From Deltaproteobacteria bacterium (lineage in GTDB: Bacteria; Desulfobacterota; BSN033; UBA1163): a DNA stretch of 64,000 nt. Below the pieces are notes generated by a model that worked only from the letters and a program-made list of their open reading frames with translations, was not told the origin of the DNA and did no database searches. Positions 1-8,533 of this stretch are shown in pieces (position 1 is the stretch's first letter; each line of letters opens with the position of its first letter). The stretch covers positions 19,637-83,636 of the forward strand of contig JAGXTA010000057.1 of NCBI GenBank assembly GCA_018333535.1, written 5' to 3'. A program made the translations under genes and the position numbers.

Positions 1-462
1 GAGTTGAGAGGAGAAGGGACATGCCTGAAGGAGATGTTAAACCGGGCACAGCAAGAGGGATGGGGGGTGGTGGTTATCTGTGGCGACCTGGAAGCCGAGA
101 TCTCGGAATTAAAAGAGGAAGAAAGAGAGGAATTCAGGATGGAACTTGGGCTTGAGGGTTCAAGTTTGGAAAGATTGATAAGGGTGGGTTATGAGGTGCT
201 CGACCTGGTCACCTTTTATACAACGGTCAGTTCTGAACTCAGGGCCTGGACCGTCCCCAGGGGAACTCCGGCTCCGAGAGCCGCAGGAAAGATTCACAGT
301 GATATGGAGCGGGGATTTATCCGTGCAGAAGCGGTCTCATTCAATGATTTCATTGCCTGTGGCTCCGAACATGTGGCAAAAGAGAAAGGGCTTCTCCGTT
401 CGGAAGGGAAGGACTATCTCATTCGGGACGGAGACATCATCCACTTCCGTTTTCATGTATAA
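1..462 (+). CDS. ychF: YchF-family ATPase, C-terminal part (gene cut by window edge)
   Basis: The reading frame is open from base 1, so this is the last ~153 residues of a protein usually about 360 long; the GTPase-like N-terminal domain lies outside the window. What remains is the end of the helical domain and the C-terminal TGS domain. The stretch LVTFYTTVSSELRAWTVP, the APRAAGKIHSD motif, and the ending with DFI, YLIRDGDIIHFRF are characteristic of YchF, a ribosome-associated P-loop ATPase (an Obg relative that prefers ATP) linked to stress responses. The first TTG at base 4 is not a real start. No partner gene follows closely; the next gene is 184 bases away beyond a palindromic intergenic element. 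Confidence 0.93.
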   Translation, partial: ELRGEGTCLKEMLNRAQQEGWGVVVICGDLEAEISELKEEEREEFRMELGLEGSSLERLIRVGYEVLDLVTFYTTVSSELRAWTVPRGTPAPRAAGKIHSDMERGFIRAEAVSFNDFIACGSEHVAKEKGLLRSEGKDYLIRDGDIIHFRFHV

Positions 463-469
463 TCACAGG

Positions 470-604
470 GAATCAGGCTACCAGGAAATCAGGAGGCAGA
501 ATACCGGGGGATCAGAACATCAGGTGAAAGAAGACAAAGATTTTATAACCTGATGTCCAGATGTCCTGATATCTACCACCTGATAATCTGATATCCAGAT
601 AACC
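470..604. repeat. Intergenic inverted word repeat (ATCAGG type)
   Basis: The left half carries several loose copies of ATCAGG and the right half the same word inverted (CCTGAT). A perfect 9-bp pair, ACATCAGGT at 517-525 and ACCTGATGT at 548-556, sits at the centre. It is one of a class of such elements in this window, each built on a different short word. It could fold as a long imperfect hairpin downstream of ychF. Confidence 0.6.
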
Positions 605-646
605 GTTTTTCAGGATTGACTTCGGATATATTAAGGATCAACCCAT

Positions 647-1222
647 ATGAAAATATTTCAATACCTCTTCCATATGATTCCTGTCCTCTGGTCTCTTATC
701 AGGGACATCGTTTTCGGGAGCCTCTCGAAGGAGGAAAATCGTCTTCATTATCTTTTTGGAAAAGCAAATGCCTATGACCAGGCCAATCTGTCGGATCGAT
801 CCGTCCGAATCTATGAGGAGATATTGAAAAAAGCCCCTGATTCCATTCCTGTTTTTATGAATCTCGGAGGGATCTGGTTTCGAAGGGGGATGTTTGAAAA
901 GGCGATTCCTTATTATGAGAAGGTGGTCCGTCTTAACACGAAACATTACCAGGGACACTACTGGTTAGCGGTTTGCTACTGGGAATTAGAAAGATATTAT
1001 GCGGCCATCAACACACTTGAGGAAGTCATCGAATTCCTTCCCACCTTTAAAGATGCCCTCAACCTGATGGGCGATTGTTATGAGAAAGTGGGGGAGGGGG
1101 CGAAGGCGGAACATTACTACCTGAAGGCAATCAGTGCGGACCCGGATGGGAGAGTGATCCAAGCAGGGATTCTCAATCGCTCGATTCAGGAGAAGAAGAG
1201 GGAGGAGAGGTTTAGGCATTGA
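647..1222 (+). CDS. TPR-repeat protein
   Basis: A 191-residue protein. Residues 1-25 include a hydrophobic stretch (FQYLFHMIPVLWSLI) that could be a membrane anchor. Tetratricopeptide repeats follow from about residue 35 to 170, with the usual spacing and residues such as A-x-x-YEEILKKAPDS, A-IPYYEKVVRLN, AINTLEEVIEFLP and AEHYYLKAISADPDG. The tail is basic and probably unstructured. TPR proteins are scaffolds for protein contacts; no catalytic domain is visible and no specific function can be given. AAGGAT seven bases before ATG serves as ribosome site. It stands alone between two intergenic regions. Confidence 0.75.
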   Translation: MKIFQYLFHMIPVLWSLIRDIVFGSLSKEENRLHYLFGKANAYDQANLSDRSVRIYEEILKKAPDSIPVFMNLGGIWFRRGMFEKAIPYYEKVVRLNTKHYQGHYWLAVCYWELERYYAAINTLEEVIEFLPTFKDALNLMGDCYEKVGEGAKAEHYYLKAISADPDGRVIQAGILNRSIQEKKREERFRH

Positions 1223-1292
1223 AAGACGGGAAGAATGCAATGAAACAGGTGAGCGAAAGGGTTCTTTTCAAACCGGAAAGATAGGGGCCCCC

Positions 1293-1469
1293 TTAAATCG
1301 CTTCCTTCTTTGTTTTTTCCTTGGCTAAAAGAAATTTATCCTCATCCATAATCCGGGGAGATATCCCCTGAAATCCTCCGAGGTTCGGGTCAGGAGGCAG
1401 GAGAATCCAGGCGATTCCGAGATCTTTGTCCACCTTGACTACCTTATCACCAGGTTGAAGCTTCTTCAT
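1293..1469 (-). CDS. Small hypothetical protein (58 aa)
   Basis: An uninterrupted ATG-to-TAA frame encodes 58 residues beginning MKKLQPGDKVVKVDKDLGIA and containing WILLPPDPNLGGFQG. The composition is protein-like: alternating hydrophobic and charged residues at the start, then a proline/glycine-rich middle and a lysine-rich tail. PGDKVVKVDKD followed by hydrophobics could form a small beta barrel, but this is only a guess. No convincing ribosome-binding site precedes it. It lies in the 409-base gap between the TPR gene and the CDF gene and is antisense to both. I do not recognise the family. Confidence 0.4.
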   Translation of the reverse strand: MKKLQPGDKVVKVDKDLGIAWILLPPDPNLGGFQGISPRIMDEDKFLLAKEKTKKEAI

Positions 1470-1631
1470 GGATAAAATAACGAATTACACGAAGGGTAAC
1501 GAATTGAACGAATTTTCATTATCATTCTGCACTTGGTTCAGATTTTAGGGTTTCTTTTGCTACCATTAGCATTATTCGCCATTCCATTTCAAGAGATTAT
1601 TGATCTATCTGGAGGGCCAGAATAGTAGAGA

Positions 1632-2522
1632 ATGGACTCGCGAGACCGTTTTCAACAGATTCGGCGCATCTTGATATACATCCTTATTCTCAACTGGGGC
1701 GTGGCAGCAGCAAAACTGATCTATGGTTGGATGATCCGGTCTGCGAGCATGAAGGCCGACGGGTTCCATTCTTTTTCCGATGGGTCCTCCAACCTCATTG
1801 GCCTCATAGGCATCTGGGTAGCCTCTCGCCCCATTGATAAAAATCATCCCTACGGCCACAAAAAATATGAAACCCTTACCTCGGTGGCCATCTCTGCCCT
1901 TCTCTTTTTCGTTTGTTTCAATGTACTCAGAGAAGGGATCGCTCGTTTCATTGATCCTGTGATACCGGAGGTCAACCTCAATGCTTTTCTGGTGATGATC
2001 GTGACCATGGCCGTCAATATTTTTGTTATGGTCTATGAGAATAAAAAAGGAAAGGAGTTAAAGAGCGATATCCTCGTCTCCGATGCACTCCACACTCGTG
2101 CAGATATCCTGACCTCCGCCTCTGTCATCATCACCCTCATGGCCATAAAATTTGGGTATCCCATGGTCGATCCCATTGCCTCCCTATTCATCGCTCTCTT
2201 CATCGGATATGCGGCCGTTCAAATCCTGAGGGAGAGCAGCCGGGTGCTCAGCGATGCGGCGGCAATTCCCATCCAGGAGATCGAGAGAGTCGTCCTCGCC
2301 ATTAAAGGAGTGAAGGAATGTCATCGAATCCGGAGCAGGGGGCGTGCGGATGATATCCATATCGATCTCCATATCCTGGTTGACCGGGAGATGGATGTCC
2401 ACCGGGCCCATCACCTCTCTTACGCCATCGAGAATAAAATTAAAAGAGATTTCAGGGGGGTGACCGATGTGGTGGTCCACATGGAACCGATGGAGATGGA
2501 AAAGAATAAAAAGCGGTTTTAG
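1632..2522 (+). CDS. Cation diffusion facilitator (CDF) metal transporter
   Basis: A 296-residue inner-membrane protein that exports divalent metals (typically Zn, Fe or Mn) in exchange for protons. Six transmembrane helices cover about residues 10-205, followed by a cytoplasmic ferredoxin-like domain to about residue 290. The metal site is visible as HSFSD (His46, Asp50) in helix 2 and HTRAD (His154, Asp158) in helix 5, the paired H-x3-D pattern of CDF proteins. NHPYGHKKYE at about 71-80 is the typical loop after helix 2. The C-terminal domain keeps histidines suited to metal binding (HIDLHILVD, VVHMEP). The metal cannot be named from sequence. Monocistronic by position. Confidence 0.92.
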   Translation: MDSRDRFQQIRRILIYILILNWGVAAAKLIYGWMIRSASMKADGFHSFSDGSSNLIGLIGIWVASRPIDKNHPYGHKKYETLTSVAISALLFFVCFNVLREGIARFIDPVIPEVNLNAFLVMIVTMAVNIFVMVYENKKGKELKSDILVSDALHTRADILTSASVIITLMAIKFGYPMVDPIASLFIALFIGYAAVQILRESSRVLSDAAAIPIQEIERVVLAIKGVKECHRIRSRGRADDIHIDLHILVDREMDVHRAHHLSYAIENKIKRDFRGVTDVVVHMEPMEMEKNKKRF

Positions 2523-2776
2523 TCTTATCAGAACCATTTTAAAATCCCTCCTGAAATCCCTTAAATAATTCTTGACAAACCATCCTCTCGAAGTGTAGAA
2601 AAAAGAAAAAAGACAAGACATCAATAAGAAGTTGGAGAAATAAGTATGGGACTCGCTAATAGTGGCCACCTTTTCCCAAGAGAAGGATGGATGGAAAAGG
2701 GACTTGGCGCTTGGTAGGCAGAAAAGAGTCAGGTCTTTCTTTTTTGGCGAGTTGATTTTTATTCAGGGAGGCGAAG

Positions 2777-4285
2777 ATGGTAAGGAGGAAGATCATCTAT
2801 CTTATCATTCTGGTGGGAATTCTCTTGATCGGGAAGGCGGTAGATCTTTCTGCACAAAACCTTCTCGATACTGGAATAAGAGAGTATAAGGCTGAAAATT
2901 ATGAGGAGGCACTCGATGGCTTAACGAAAGCAAAATCCCAACAACCCGATTCCTCTCTGATCGCTTTCTATCTCGGGCTTACCTATAAGCAGATGGGAAA
3001 TTACAAGGAGGCCGTCGCTCAGTTCAAGGATGCGTTACGTCTTTCTCCGCCTAAAAAAGAGGCTTATCCTGAACTCATCGAAACCCTCTTCTATCTCAAT
3101 GAGGTTAAGGAGGCAAAAAATTGGATGAATCAGGCTGAGAAAGAGGGAGTGGAACCCGGGCGCCTTTCTTTCCTAAAAGGGCTCCTTCTCTTAAAGGAGA
3201 GGAATGAAAAGGGCGCTCTCAAAGCCTTCAAGAAAGCAAAAGAGCTTGATCCCTCCCTGTCCCAGGCAGCCGACATCCAGATGGCTAGGATTTACGCGAG
3301 GCAGAAGAGGTTTTCAGAAGCAAAAGAGAGCCTGAAGGCCGTCATCTCGGTTGATCCGGCCTCTGAATCCGCTGCCTTTGCCAAAGAATACGAGGATGCC
3401 CTTGCCCGGAGCGCTAAACAGTATAAACCCTGGAGCGTCGTTGCCGGAATCGCCTATCAATACGATGACAATTCGCTTCTGAAACCCTCCAAACGCATCC
3501 CGGATGTGGACATCTCCGGAGAGAAGGACTCGAGCATTGTGACCTCCTTCAGGTTCATCTACACCCCTCTCCTGAAGGAGCCCTGGATCTTTACCGGGCA
3601 GTATGCTTCCTATACAAACACCTACTTTGATAATCATCAATTGAATCTTATCAACCAGTCCGTTTCTCTCACCCCGGGTTACAATTTTAACCGGGGAGTG
3701 ATCAGGCTTCCGGTCTCTTTCACCTACCAATGGCTCCGTGAGAAGGAGTATCTCCATCTCACACAGACCAGGCCGACGTTGCATCTCATGCTTTCGAACG
3801 ATCACTTCCTTCAGTTATCAACAGGGTATGCCCGGAGGGAGATGTTGAGGTCTCCTCCCAATCATGACCGGAACGAAGAGCGGGATGGAAATATATGGAG
3901 CCTATCTCCGGGATACCTCCGTCCCTTTAAAGGAGGGAAGGGGCTCTTCTACTTCCACTACGAATTTTCAAGCGATGACACTGAAGGGAAAAACTGGGAG
4001 AATATCGGGAACCGGTTCACCCTGGGACTCATCCTTCCCATTGTTGAAAAGGTGAGCCTGTCCCTCTCCGGAGACATGTTATTACAGGATTATCGCCATA
4101 CCCATACCTTCTACGGGATGGAACGAAGTGACAGGATCTATTACGGCTCCGCAGGCGTTCGGTGGGAAATGTTGAAAGGGTTGAAGCTCAACCTCCAGTA
4201 TGGTCATACGAGGGCGGATTCGAACATCGATGTGTATGAATACAGAAGAAATGTGGTTCAATTGGGGGTAGAATATACCTTTTAA
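2777..4285 (+). CDS. TPR protein fused to an outer-membrane beta-barrel
   Basis: A 502-residue exported protein. Residues 1-26 form a signal peptide (basic start, IIYLIILVGILLI core, cleavage near LSAQ). TPR repeats occupy about 28-210 (for example GIREYKAENYEEALDGL and AVAQFKDALRLSP). From about residue 215 the pattern changes to alternating aromatic/hydrophobic strands separated by polar turns, ending in VQLGVEYTF with the terminal Phe expected of BAM substrates. This resembles TPR-plus-barrel secretion or surface-assembly porins in architecture, but the cargo is unknown. GGGAGGCGAAG precedes ATG. It is followed 11 bases later by the FecR-domain gene, so the two are probably cotranscribed. 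Confidence 0.8.
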   Translation: MVRRKIIYLIILVGILLIGKAVDLSAQNLLDTGIREYKAENYEEALDGLTKAKSQQPDSSLIAFYLGLTYKQMGNYKEAVAQFKDALRLSPPKKEAYPELIETLFYLNEVKEAKNWMNQAEKEGVEPGRLSFLKGLLLLKERNEKGALKAFKKAKELDPSLSQAADIQMARIYARQKRFSEAKESLKAVISVDPASESAAFAKEYEDALARSAKQYKPWSVVAGIAYQYDDNSLLKPSKRIPDVDISGEKDSSIVTSFRFIYTPLLKEPWIFTGQYASYTNTYFDNHQLNLINQSVSLTPGYNFNRGVIRLPVSFTYQWLREKEYLHLTQTRPTLHLMLSNDHFLQLSTGYARREMLRSPPNHDRNEERDGNIWSLSPGYLRPFKGGKGLFYFHYEFSSDDTEGKNWENIGNRFTLGLILPIVEKVSLSLSGDMLLQDYRHTHTFYGMERSDRIYYGSAGVRWEMLKGLKLNLQYGHTRADSNIDVYEYRRNVVQLGVEYTF

Positions 4286-4296
4286 GGAGAACGAAC

Positions 4297-5112
4297 ATGT
4301 TCATCGGACAGCGATACAGGAAAATGATGATCCTTTTCGGTTTTTCGCTCTTTCTTATTTCTACGGCCGTTCTCTTTGGGCTTCAGGCCAGAGCGGCAGA
4401 GCCGGTTGGAAAATTTACGCTCGTCGAGGGAAAGGTCGATGTCTTGAGGGGAGGAGCCATGCCTGCCCTTTCGGTCAAGACGGGCGCCCCCGTCTTTGTA
4501 AAGGATATCGTAAGGACCAAGAGCCAGTCCAAGGCTGAAATCCTTTTCGTCGATGGAAATCAGATCAAAATTGGACAGCGGACACGGATCGATATCAGCG
4601 AATATTTCTCCGACGAGAAGAAGAGTGTGGGCGTTATCAAACTCCCGAGGGGAACGGTGGAAGCCATTGTGCCGCCAAAAGTGGTCGACCGGATCAAACT
4701 CTCTCCGGAAGCCAACCGGTTTGAAATCCAGACTCCGGTTGCCGTGGCAGCCGTCAGGGGATGCGAGTACAAGGTCTATCAGAGCGGGAATTCTGCAACC
4801 ATCTATGTCACCGAAGGGGTCATCTATGTGGTCAATCCCAAGTTCCCAGGCCAGGTGATCGAAGTCCATGCCGGGGAGATCGTGACGATCTATGCGGATC
4901 AGCCGGCAACCGCATCAAAGCCGAGAAAGGCGACCGAAGAAGAGAGGAAAATGTTCGACCGATTAGCCCTTCTGGATGAACCCTCGGGTGTGCTCGATTT
5001 TTCAATCATGACCCAGCCCCCTGGCCCCGGGACCTCAACCCAGCCTCCGATCACGGAGACTTTCCCGGGCATCATCCAGCGACCCAGCGGTCCCATTCGA
5101 CAGGCCCCTTAG
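4297..5112 (+). CDS. FecR-domain periplasmic protein
   Basis: A 271-residue protein with a signal peptide at about 1-33 (core MMILFGFSLFLISTAVLFGL, cleavage near ARAAEP). The FecR domain covers about 38-200: VEGKVDVLRGGA, a stretch about what is known of the inducing state (VKDIVRTKSQSKAEILF), LPRGTVEAIVPP, and the family hallmark TPVAVAAVRGCEYKV, where most relatives have RGTEF. The C-terminal 70 residues are proline-rich. In such stand-alone FecR proteins the domain is thought to sense or bind periplasmic ligands. Downstream of the barrel gene in the same operon and convergent with a CHASE2 cyclase, a gene pair often seen together, which suggests a shared envelope-sensing role. Confidence 0.85.
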   Translation: MFIGQRYRKMMILFGFSLFLISTAVLFGLQARAAEPVGKFTLVEGKVDVLRGGAMPALSVKTGAPVFVKDIVRTKSQSKAEILFVDGNQIKIGQRTRIDISEYFSDEKKSVGVIKLPRGTVEAIVPPKVVDRIKLSPEANRFEIQTPVAVAAVRGCEYKVYQSGNSATIYVTEGVIYVVNPKFPGQVIEVHAGEIVTIYADQPATASKPRKATEEERKMFDRLALLDEPSGVLDFSIMTQPPGPGTSTQPPITETFPGIIQRPSGPIRQAP

Positions 5113-5177
5113 TCGAAGGGTTTTATTATTGTCTCGCTCAGGGGGAAAACCATCGTCTTTAGGCGAAGACTTTAGTA

Positions 5178-5199
5178 TGCACACTGTGTGCAGGTTTTT
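5178..5199 (+). terminator. Rho-independent terminator after the FecR gene
   Basis: A perfect 7-bp stem, TGCACAC / GTGTGCA with a one-base centre, at 5178-5192, is followed by GGTTTTTC. It lies 65 bases after the FecR stop codon and would end the barrel-FecR transcript before the convergent cyclase gene. Confidence 0.6.
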
Positions 5200-5294
5200 C
5201 AGGTTTTCCCTCGTGAGAATTTCTTTGATAGTCTGTTTTTTCTTTAGCCGGCTTCAGTCGGTAGAGAATCCGCCAGCTTGTAGCTGGTGGTAGT

Positions 5295-7256
5295 TTACTT
5301 CTCTGACAGGGCAGGAATCGCTTCCCCCTTGCGTTCGAGGAGGATGGATTCCTCCCCTTCTTCCAGCTTATAGACCTCCACGGGTTTCTCTTTCCCCTTG
5401 ACGATCACCTTTTCAAGCCCTTCGATTTTCAATTTATAGATGGACTCCTTCCTGAGCGCATCCCTGATCCGGGCAAGGGTGAATTCGGTGATGAGGATGC
5501 GGGCATCGTATTTCCTCGTCAATCCCTCTACCCTGGCGCCGAGATTGACATGGTCGCCGATGACCGTGTAGTCCATCTTTTTACCCTCGGCCCCGATGTT
5601 TCCGACCACAACCTCTCCGGTATTGATGCCGATTCCGGAATCGAAGGGGGTTTTCCCTTCCGATTCCCATTTGAGCTGAAGTTCTTTCAGACGTTTGACC
5701 ATATGGAGGGAACACTTCACCGCCAGTTCAGCATGGTTCTCCTGAGAGATGGGGGCGCCCCAGAAGGCGACGATCTCATCCCCGACAAACTTATCGAGGG
5801 TTCCATTCCATCGGAAGATGATGTCCGTCATCTCTCCGAGATACTCATTGAGCATGGCCACCACTTCTTCAGGCGTATGCTTTTCCGAAAAAGTCGTAAA
5901 TCCTCTGATATCCGAAAAGAGGACCGTGATCTCCCTTCTCTCGCCTCCTAATTTCGTCAACCCCGGATTTTGGATCAGGGCATTGACCACCCTCTCCGTG
6001 GCATAGTTTGAAAACATGGATCTGATCTTTCTCGCATAACGCTCCTCGATGGCGTAGTTGTAAGCGGTCATGCTGATGAAGATGAGGAGGAGGTTGTTTA
6101 AAGGATAGGCCATATTCACCCAGAGATTCTGAAAAGCGAAAAGGAGATAGCCCGCCATGGATACCAGGGCCAGGCCAAGGCCTGTGATGACCGATGTTCC
6201 AAGGGCTTTCACCCAGACGGCGGAAAGGGTAAAAAGGAGGCCGGATAGCAACAGGAGAATGAAATCGAAATGGAAAGCCGCCTTTTCCATGACCCGGTGA
6301 TCGAGGAGAGAGGAGATGACGTTGGCATGCTTTTCGATTCCGGGCATGGCGGCTGAAAAGGGCGTGACCCTCAGATCATAAATTCCAACGGCTGTCGCAC
6401 CGACCAGAACGATCTTTCCCTGGAAGGAGTCCGGTTTTATCGTTCCATCGAGAATATCGGCGATGGAGAGATAGGGAAAGGTATGATTGGGCCCGTAATA
6501 ATGAATCAGGCTTCTCCCAAAGCGGTCCGTGGGGATAGACCGTTTCTCTCCGAGCTGGATGCCTGAGGTGGCCTTCAGAATCATCTTTTCGCGTGGAACG
6601 CCGAGGTAGATCGATGCCGTCAGCAGGTCGATGGAAGGGAAGAAATAACCATCGAATTCAAGAACCATGGCCTCCCATCGGAGCGTCCCATCTCCATCCG
6701 GAAACATGTTGACATGCCCCAGTCCCATGGCTTCCCGAATGAGGTCCGGGACAGGAGGAAGGGGTTGTTTCATAGAGATCGGAGCATATTGTTTAAACCT
6801 TTCTGGATCGTGGATAGATCGGAAGACCGAATCAAGAAGATATTTATGGTCCGGCACGCCGGATTTTCGGTCGAATTCAAAGGCGACCGGAAGCAAGACA
6901 TTCCCCGCATCCCGGATGACACGGCCCAGCATCCCGTCATTTTTTTCATGCTCACTGAGGATGATATCCAATACGATGACCTCTGCTCCTCCCTCTGCCA
7001 GTCGCTTCACCAGTTGGGCGATCTTATCTCTGCTCCAGGGCCACCTTCCGAGCTTGCCGATACTCTTTTCGTCAATGGCAGCAATGACAATATGTTCTGA
7101 GGGTTTGAGGGCGCCCCTGATCTTAAACCGATAATCGTAGAGTTTCTCTTCCAGAACTTCCCCTGGAGGAAATCTGATCCACATCAGAATGCCGAACAGT
7201 AATGTGACCAAAATGCCGATGAGGAAAGTGATCCTAATTCTTCTGGAGATTTCCAT
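5295..7256 (-). CDS. CHASE2-domain adenylate cyclase
   Basis: A 653-residue inner-membrane cyclase. There is an N-terminal membrane helix (about 8-27), a periplasmic CHASE2 sensor domain (about 30-325), three membrane helices (about 330-400) and a class III cyclase domain (about 440-620). Catalytic residues are in place: metal-binding Asp449 in LFSDIRGF and Asp493 in FVGDEIVAFWG, base-reading Lys489 in LDKF, and Asn571/Arg575 in NLGAR of the transition-state region. MDYTVIGD fits bacterial adenylate rather than guanylate cyclases. It should make cAMP in response to a periplasmic signal. It is convergent with the FecR/TPR-barrel operon. The ligand is unknown. Confidence 0.9.
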   Translation of the reverse strand: MEISRRIRITFLIGILVTLLFGILMWIRFPPGEVLEEKLYDYRFKIRGALKPSEHIVIAAIDEKSIGKLGRWPWSRDKIAQLVKRLAEGGAEVIVLDIILSEHEKNDGMLGRVIRDAGNVLLPVAFEFDRKSGVPDHKYLLDSVFRSIHDPERFKQYAPISMKQPLPPVPDLIREAMGLGHVNMFPDGDGTLRWEAMVLEFDGYFFPSIDLLTASIYLGVPREKMILKATSGIQLGEKRSIPTDRFGRSLIHYYGPNHTFPYLSIADILDGTIKPDSFQGKIVLVGATAVGIYDLRVTPFSAAMPGIEKHANVISSLLDHRVMEKAAFHFDFILLLLSGLLFTLSAVWVKALGTSVITGLGLALVSMAGYLLFAFQNLWVNMAYPLNNLLLIFISMTAYNYAIEERYARKIRSMFSNYATERVVNALIQNPGLTKLGGERREITVLFSDIRGFTTFSEKHTPEEVVAMLNEYLGEMTDIIFRWNGTLDKFVGDEIVAFWGAPISQENHAELAVKCSLHMVKRLKELQLKWESEGKTPFDSGIGINTGEVVVGNIGAEGKKMDYTVIGDHVNLGARVEGLTRKYDARILITEFTLARIRDALRKESIYKLKIEGLEKVIVKGKEKPVEVYKLEEGEESILLERKGEAIPALSEK

Positions 7257-7260
7257 CCTT

Positions 7261-7623
7261 TTAGTCCATATGGTTTCGATCGAATGAGGGGCTTTGACGG
7301 AATTGTTTCTTTTTAGAATGAATCTTCCTCTCCTCTATTCTTCTCTCCTTCGCCTTTAATGGGACTTTCGTCAGAAGACGTCTCTTTTTAGGCCGGTTCA
7401 ATCTCAGCAGTTTTTTTTGAAGTCTCTCATAGGCCAGTCTCAGATTTTGAGATTGAAACCGGTGTTCCGTTGCGGTCACCGTGATGCCAGAGGGAAGATG
7501 TTTCAGCCTGACAGCGGTCTCCGTCTTATTCTTTCTCTGCCCCCCCGGACCAGAGGAACGGTAGGTGTCAATGATCACCTGCTTTTTTAGGATCTCAAGA
7601 TCGTTATCAAACCTCTGGTGCAT
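7261..7623 (-). CDS. Peptide chain release factor-like protein (GGQ domain only)
   Basis: A 120-residue protein consisting of the catalytic release-factor domain. GPGGQRKNKTETAVRLKHLP holds the GGQ motif (about residues 27-29) that hydrolyses peptidyl-tRNA on the ribosome. The codon-reading domains of RF1/RF2 are missing, and the C-terminal half is strongly basic (RPKKRRLL, KERRIEERKIHSKKK), as in ribosome-rescue factors such as ArfB, whose basic tail enters the empty mRNA channel. Residues SQNLRLAYERL match the RF-1 family. The cyclase gene starts 4 bases after its stop, so they may be cotranscribed, without an obvious functional link. Confidence 0.85.
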   Translation of the reverse strand: MHQRFDNDLEILKKQVIIDTYRSSGPGGQRKNKTETAVRLKHLPSGITVTATEHRFQSQNLRLAYERLQKKLLRLNRPKKRRLLTKVPLKAKERRIEERKIHSKKKQFRQSPSFDRNHMD

Positions 7624-7653
7624 GGATTTAATCTCTTTAAATTACGATTTCTA

Positions 7654-7790
7654 TGGTTAGGGTAACGATGCTCGCCCTGTACCATGCTAGGTTCAGGGCT
7701 CGTTTCGTTAAAAGGTTATGTTGTTCGTCTTTATATTTCTTTAGCCATAACCCTTTGACCATAAACGATACGGGCTTCTTAACCTTAACC
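7654..7790. repeat. MITE-like repeat, copy A
   Basis: An imperfect terminal inverted repeat (GGTTAGGGTAACGATGC on the left, ACGATACGGGCTTCTTAACC on the right) encloses a spacer resembling three other copies at about 49.5, 53.8 and 57.9 kb. A second hairpin, GCCCTGTACC / GGTTCAGGGC, is inserted in the left arm. The right arm overlaps the end of phoU and supplies its TAA stop. Confidence 0.7.
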
Positions 7791-8474
7791 TTCTTTCTTT
7801 GTTTCTTCTTTGGCATCCGCGCGATGTTTGATGACCAGGGCATCCACCATGAAGATTACATCCTCGGCGATATTGGTGGCATGATCGGCAATGCGTTCGA
7901 GACATCGACCGACAATGATCAGATGGACTGCTCTCGTGATGGTCTTCTGATCTGAAATCATATAGGTGAGGAGCTCTCTGAAGACCTGGTCATTTAATCC
8001 ATCAACGAGGTCGTCTCTCTCGCATACCGAACGCGCCAATTTAGAATCTTGGTTTACAAAGGCGTCGAGGACATCTTTCACCATCGACTGGGCGATCTCA
8101 GCCATCCGGGGAAGATCGATGTAAGGTTTGAGCTGGGGTTCTTGGTTCAAGGAAAGGGCCCGTTCGGCAATGTTGACCGCCTGATCACCCATTCGTTCCA
8201 GGTCGGTGATGATTTTCATGGCGGAGGTAATGAAGCGGAGGTCAACCGCCATCGGTTGTCTTAGAGCTAAAAGCTTTAAACACATCTTATCGATAGCAAG
8301 TTCCATATCGTTAATCTGTTTTTCTCTCTTAAAGGTCTGATTCGCCAGTTCGGAGTCCCGTTTGACCAGAGACTGAACGGCATCATGGATGGTTTCTTCC
8401 ACAAGGGTGGCCATCTTTAAAAGATTCTCCTTCAACTCTTCCAACTCTTTCTGAAATTGGGTCTCTCTGGTCAT
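7785..8474 (-). CDS. phoU: PhoU, phosphate transport/signalling regulator
   Basis: A cytoplasmic protein of 229 residues that couples the PstSCAB transporter to the PhoR kinase and turns off the Pho response when phosphate is plentiful. It has two three-helix PhoU repeats (about 10-110 and 115-215). The metal-binding E/D-x-x-x-D signatures are visible in DLERMGDQAVNIAE and CLERIADHATNIAED. The start chosen is the second ATG (MTRETQF), six bases after AAGGAG; the upstream ATG is too close. It belongs to the pst operon but is separated from pstB by a GxxExxY gene. Its last codons and stop fall inside a repeat element. Confidence 0.95.
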   Translation of the reverse strand: MTRETQFQKELEELKENLLKMATLVEETIHDAVQSLVKRDSELANQTFKREKQINDMELAIDKMCLKLLALRQPMAVDLRFITSAMKIITDLERMGDQAVNIAERALSLNQEPQLKPYIDLPRMAEIAQSMVKDVLDAFVNQDSKLARSVCERDDLVDGLNDQVFRELLTYMISDQKTITRAVHLIIVGRCLERIADHATNIAEDVIFMVDALVIKHRADAKEETKKEG

Positions 8475-8533
8475 CGTCATCTCCTTCTGCTAAAGCTGAT
8501 TGCACAGATTGTTTAAAAAAAGATTACGCAGAT

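Noticed and set aside
2662..2889. 75-residue frame before the TPR-barrel gene
   Set aside because: It overlaps the start and signal peptide of the barrel gene in another frame and has no family features.
4282..4869. 195-residue minus-strand frame opposite the FecR gene
   Set aside because: Shadow of the FecR gene; low-complexity composition with no domain.
5271..5291. Terminator of the cyclase gene
   Set aside because: A hairpin CCGCCAGC / GCTGGTGG exists but no T-run follows on the minus strand.
7637..7843. 68-residue minus-strand frame after phoU
   Set aside because: It is made of the MITE-like repeat and an out-of-frame reading of the phoU end.
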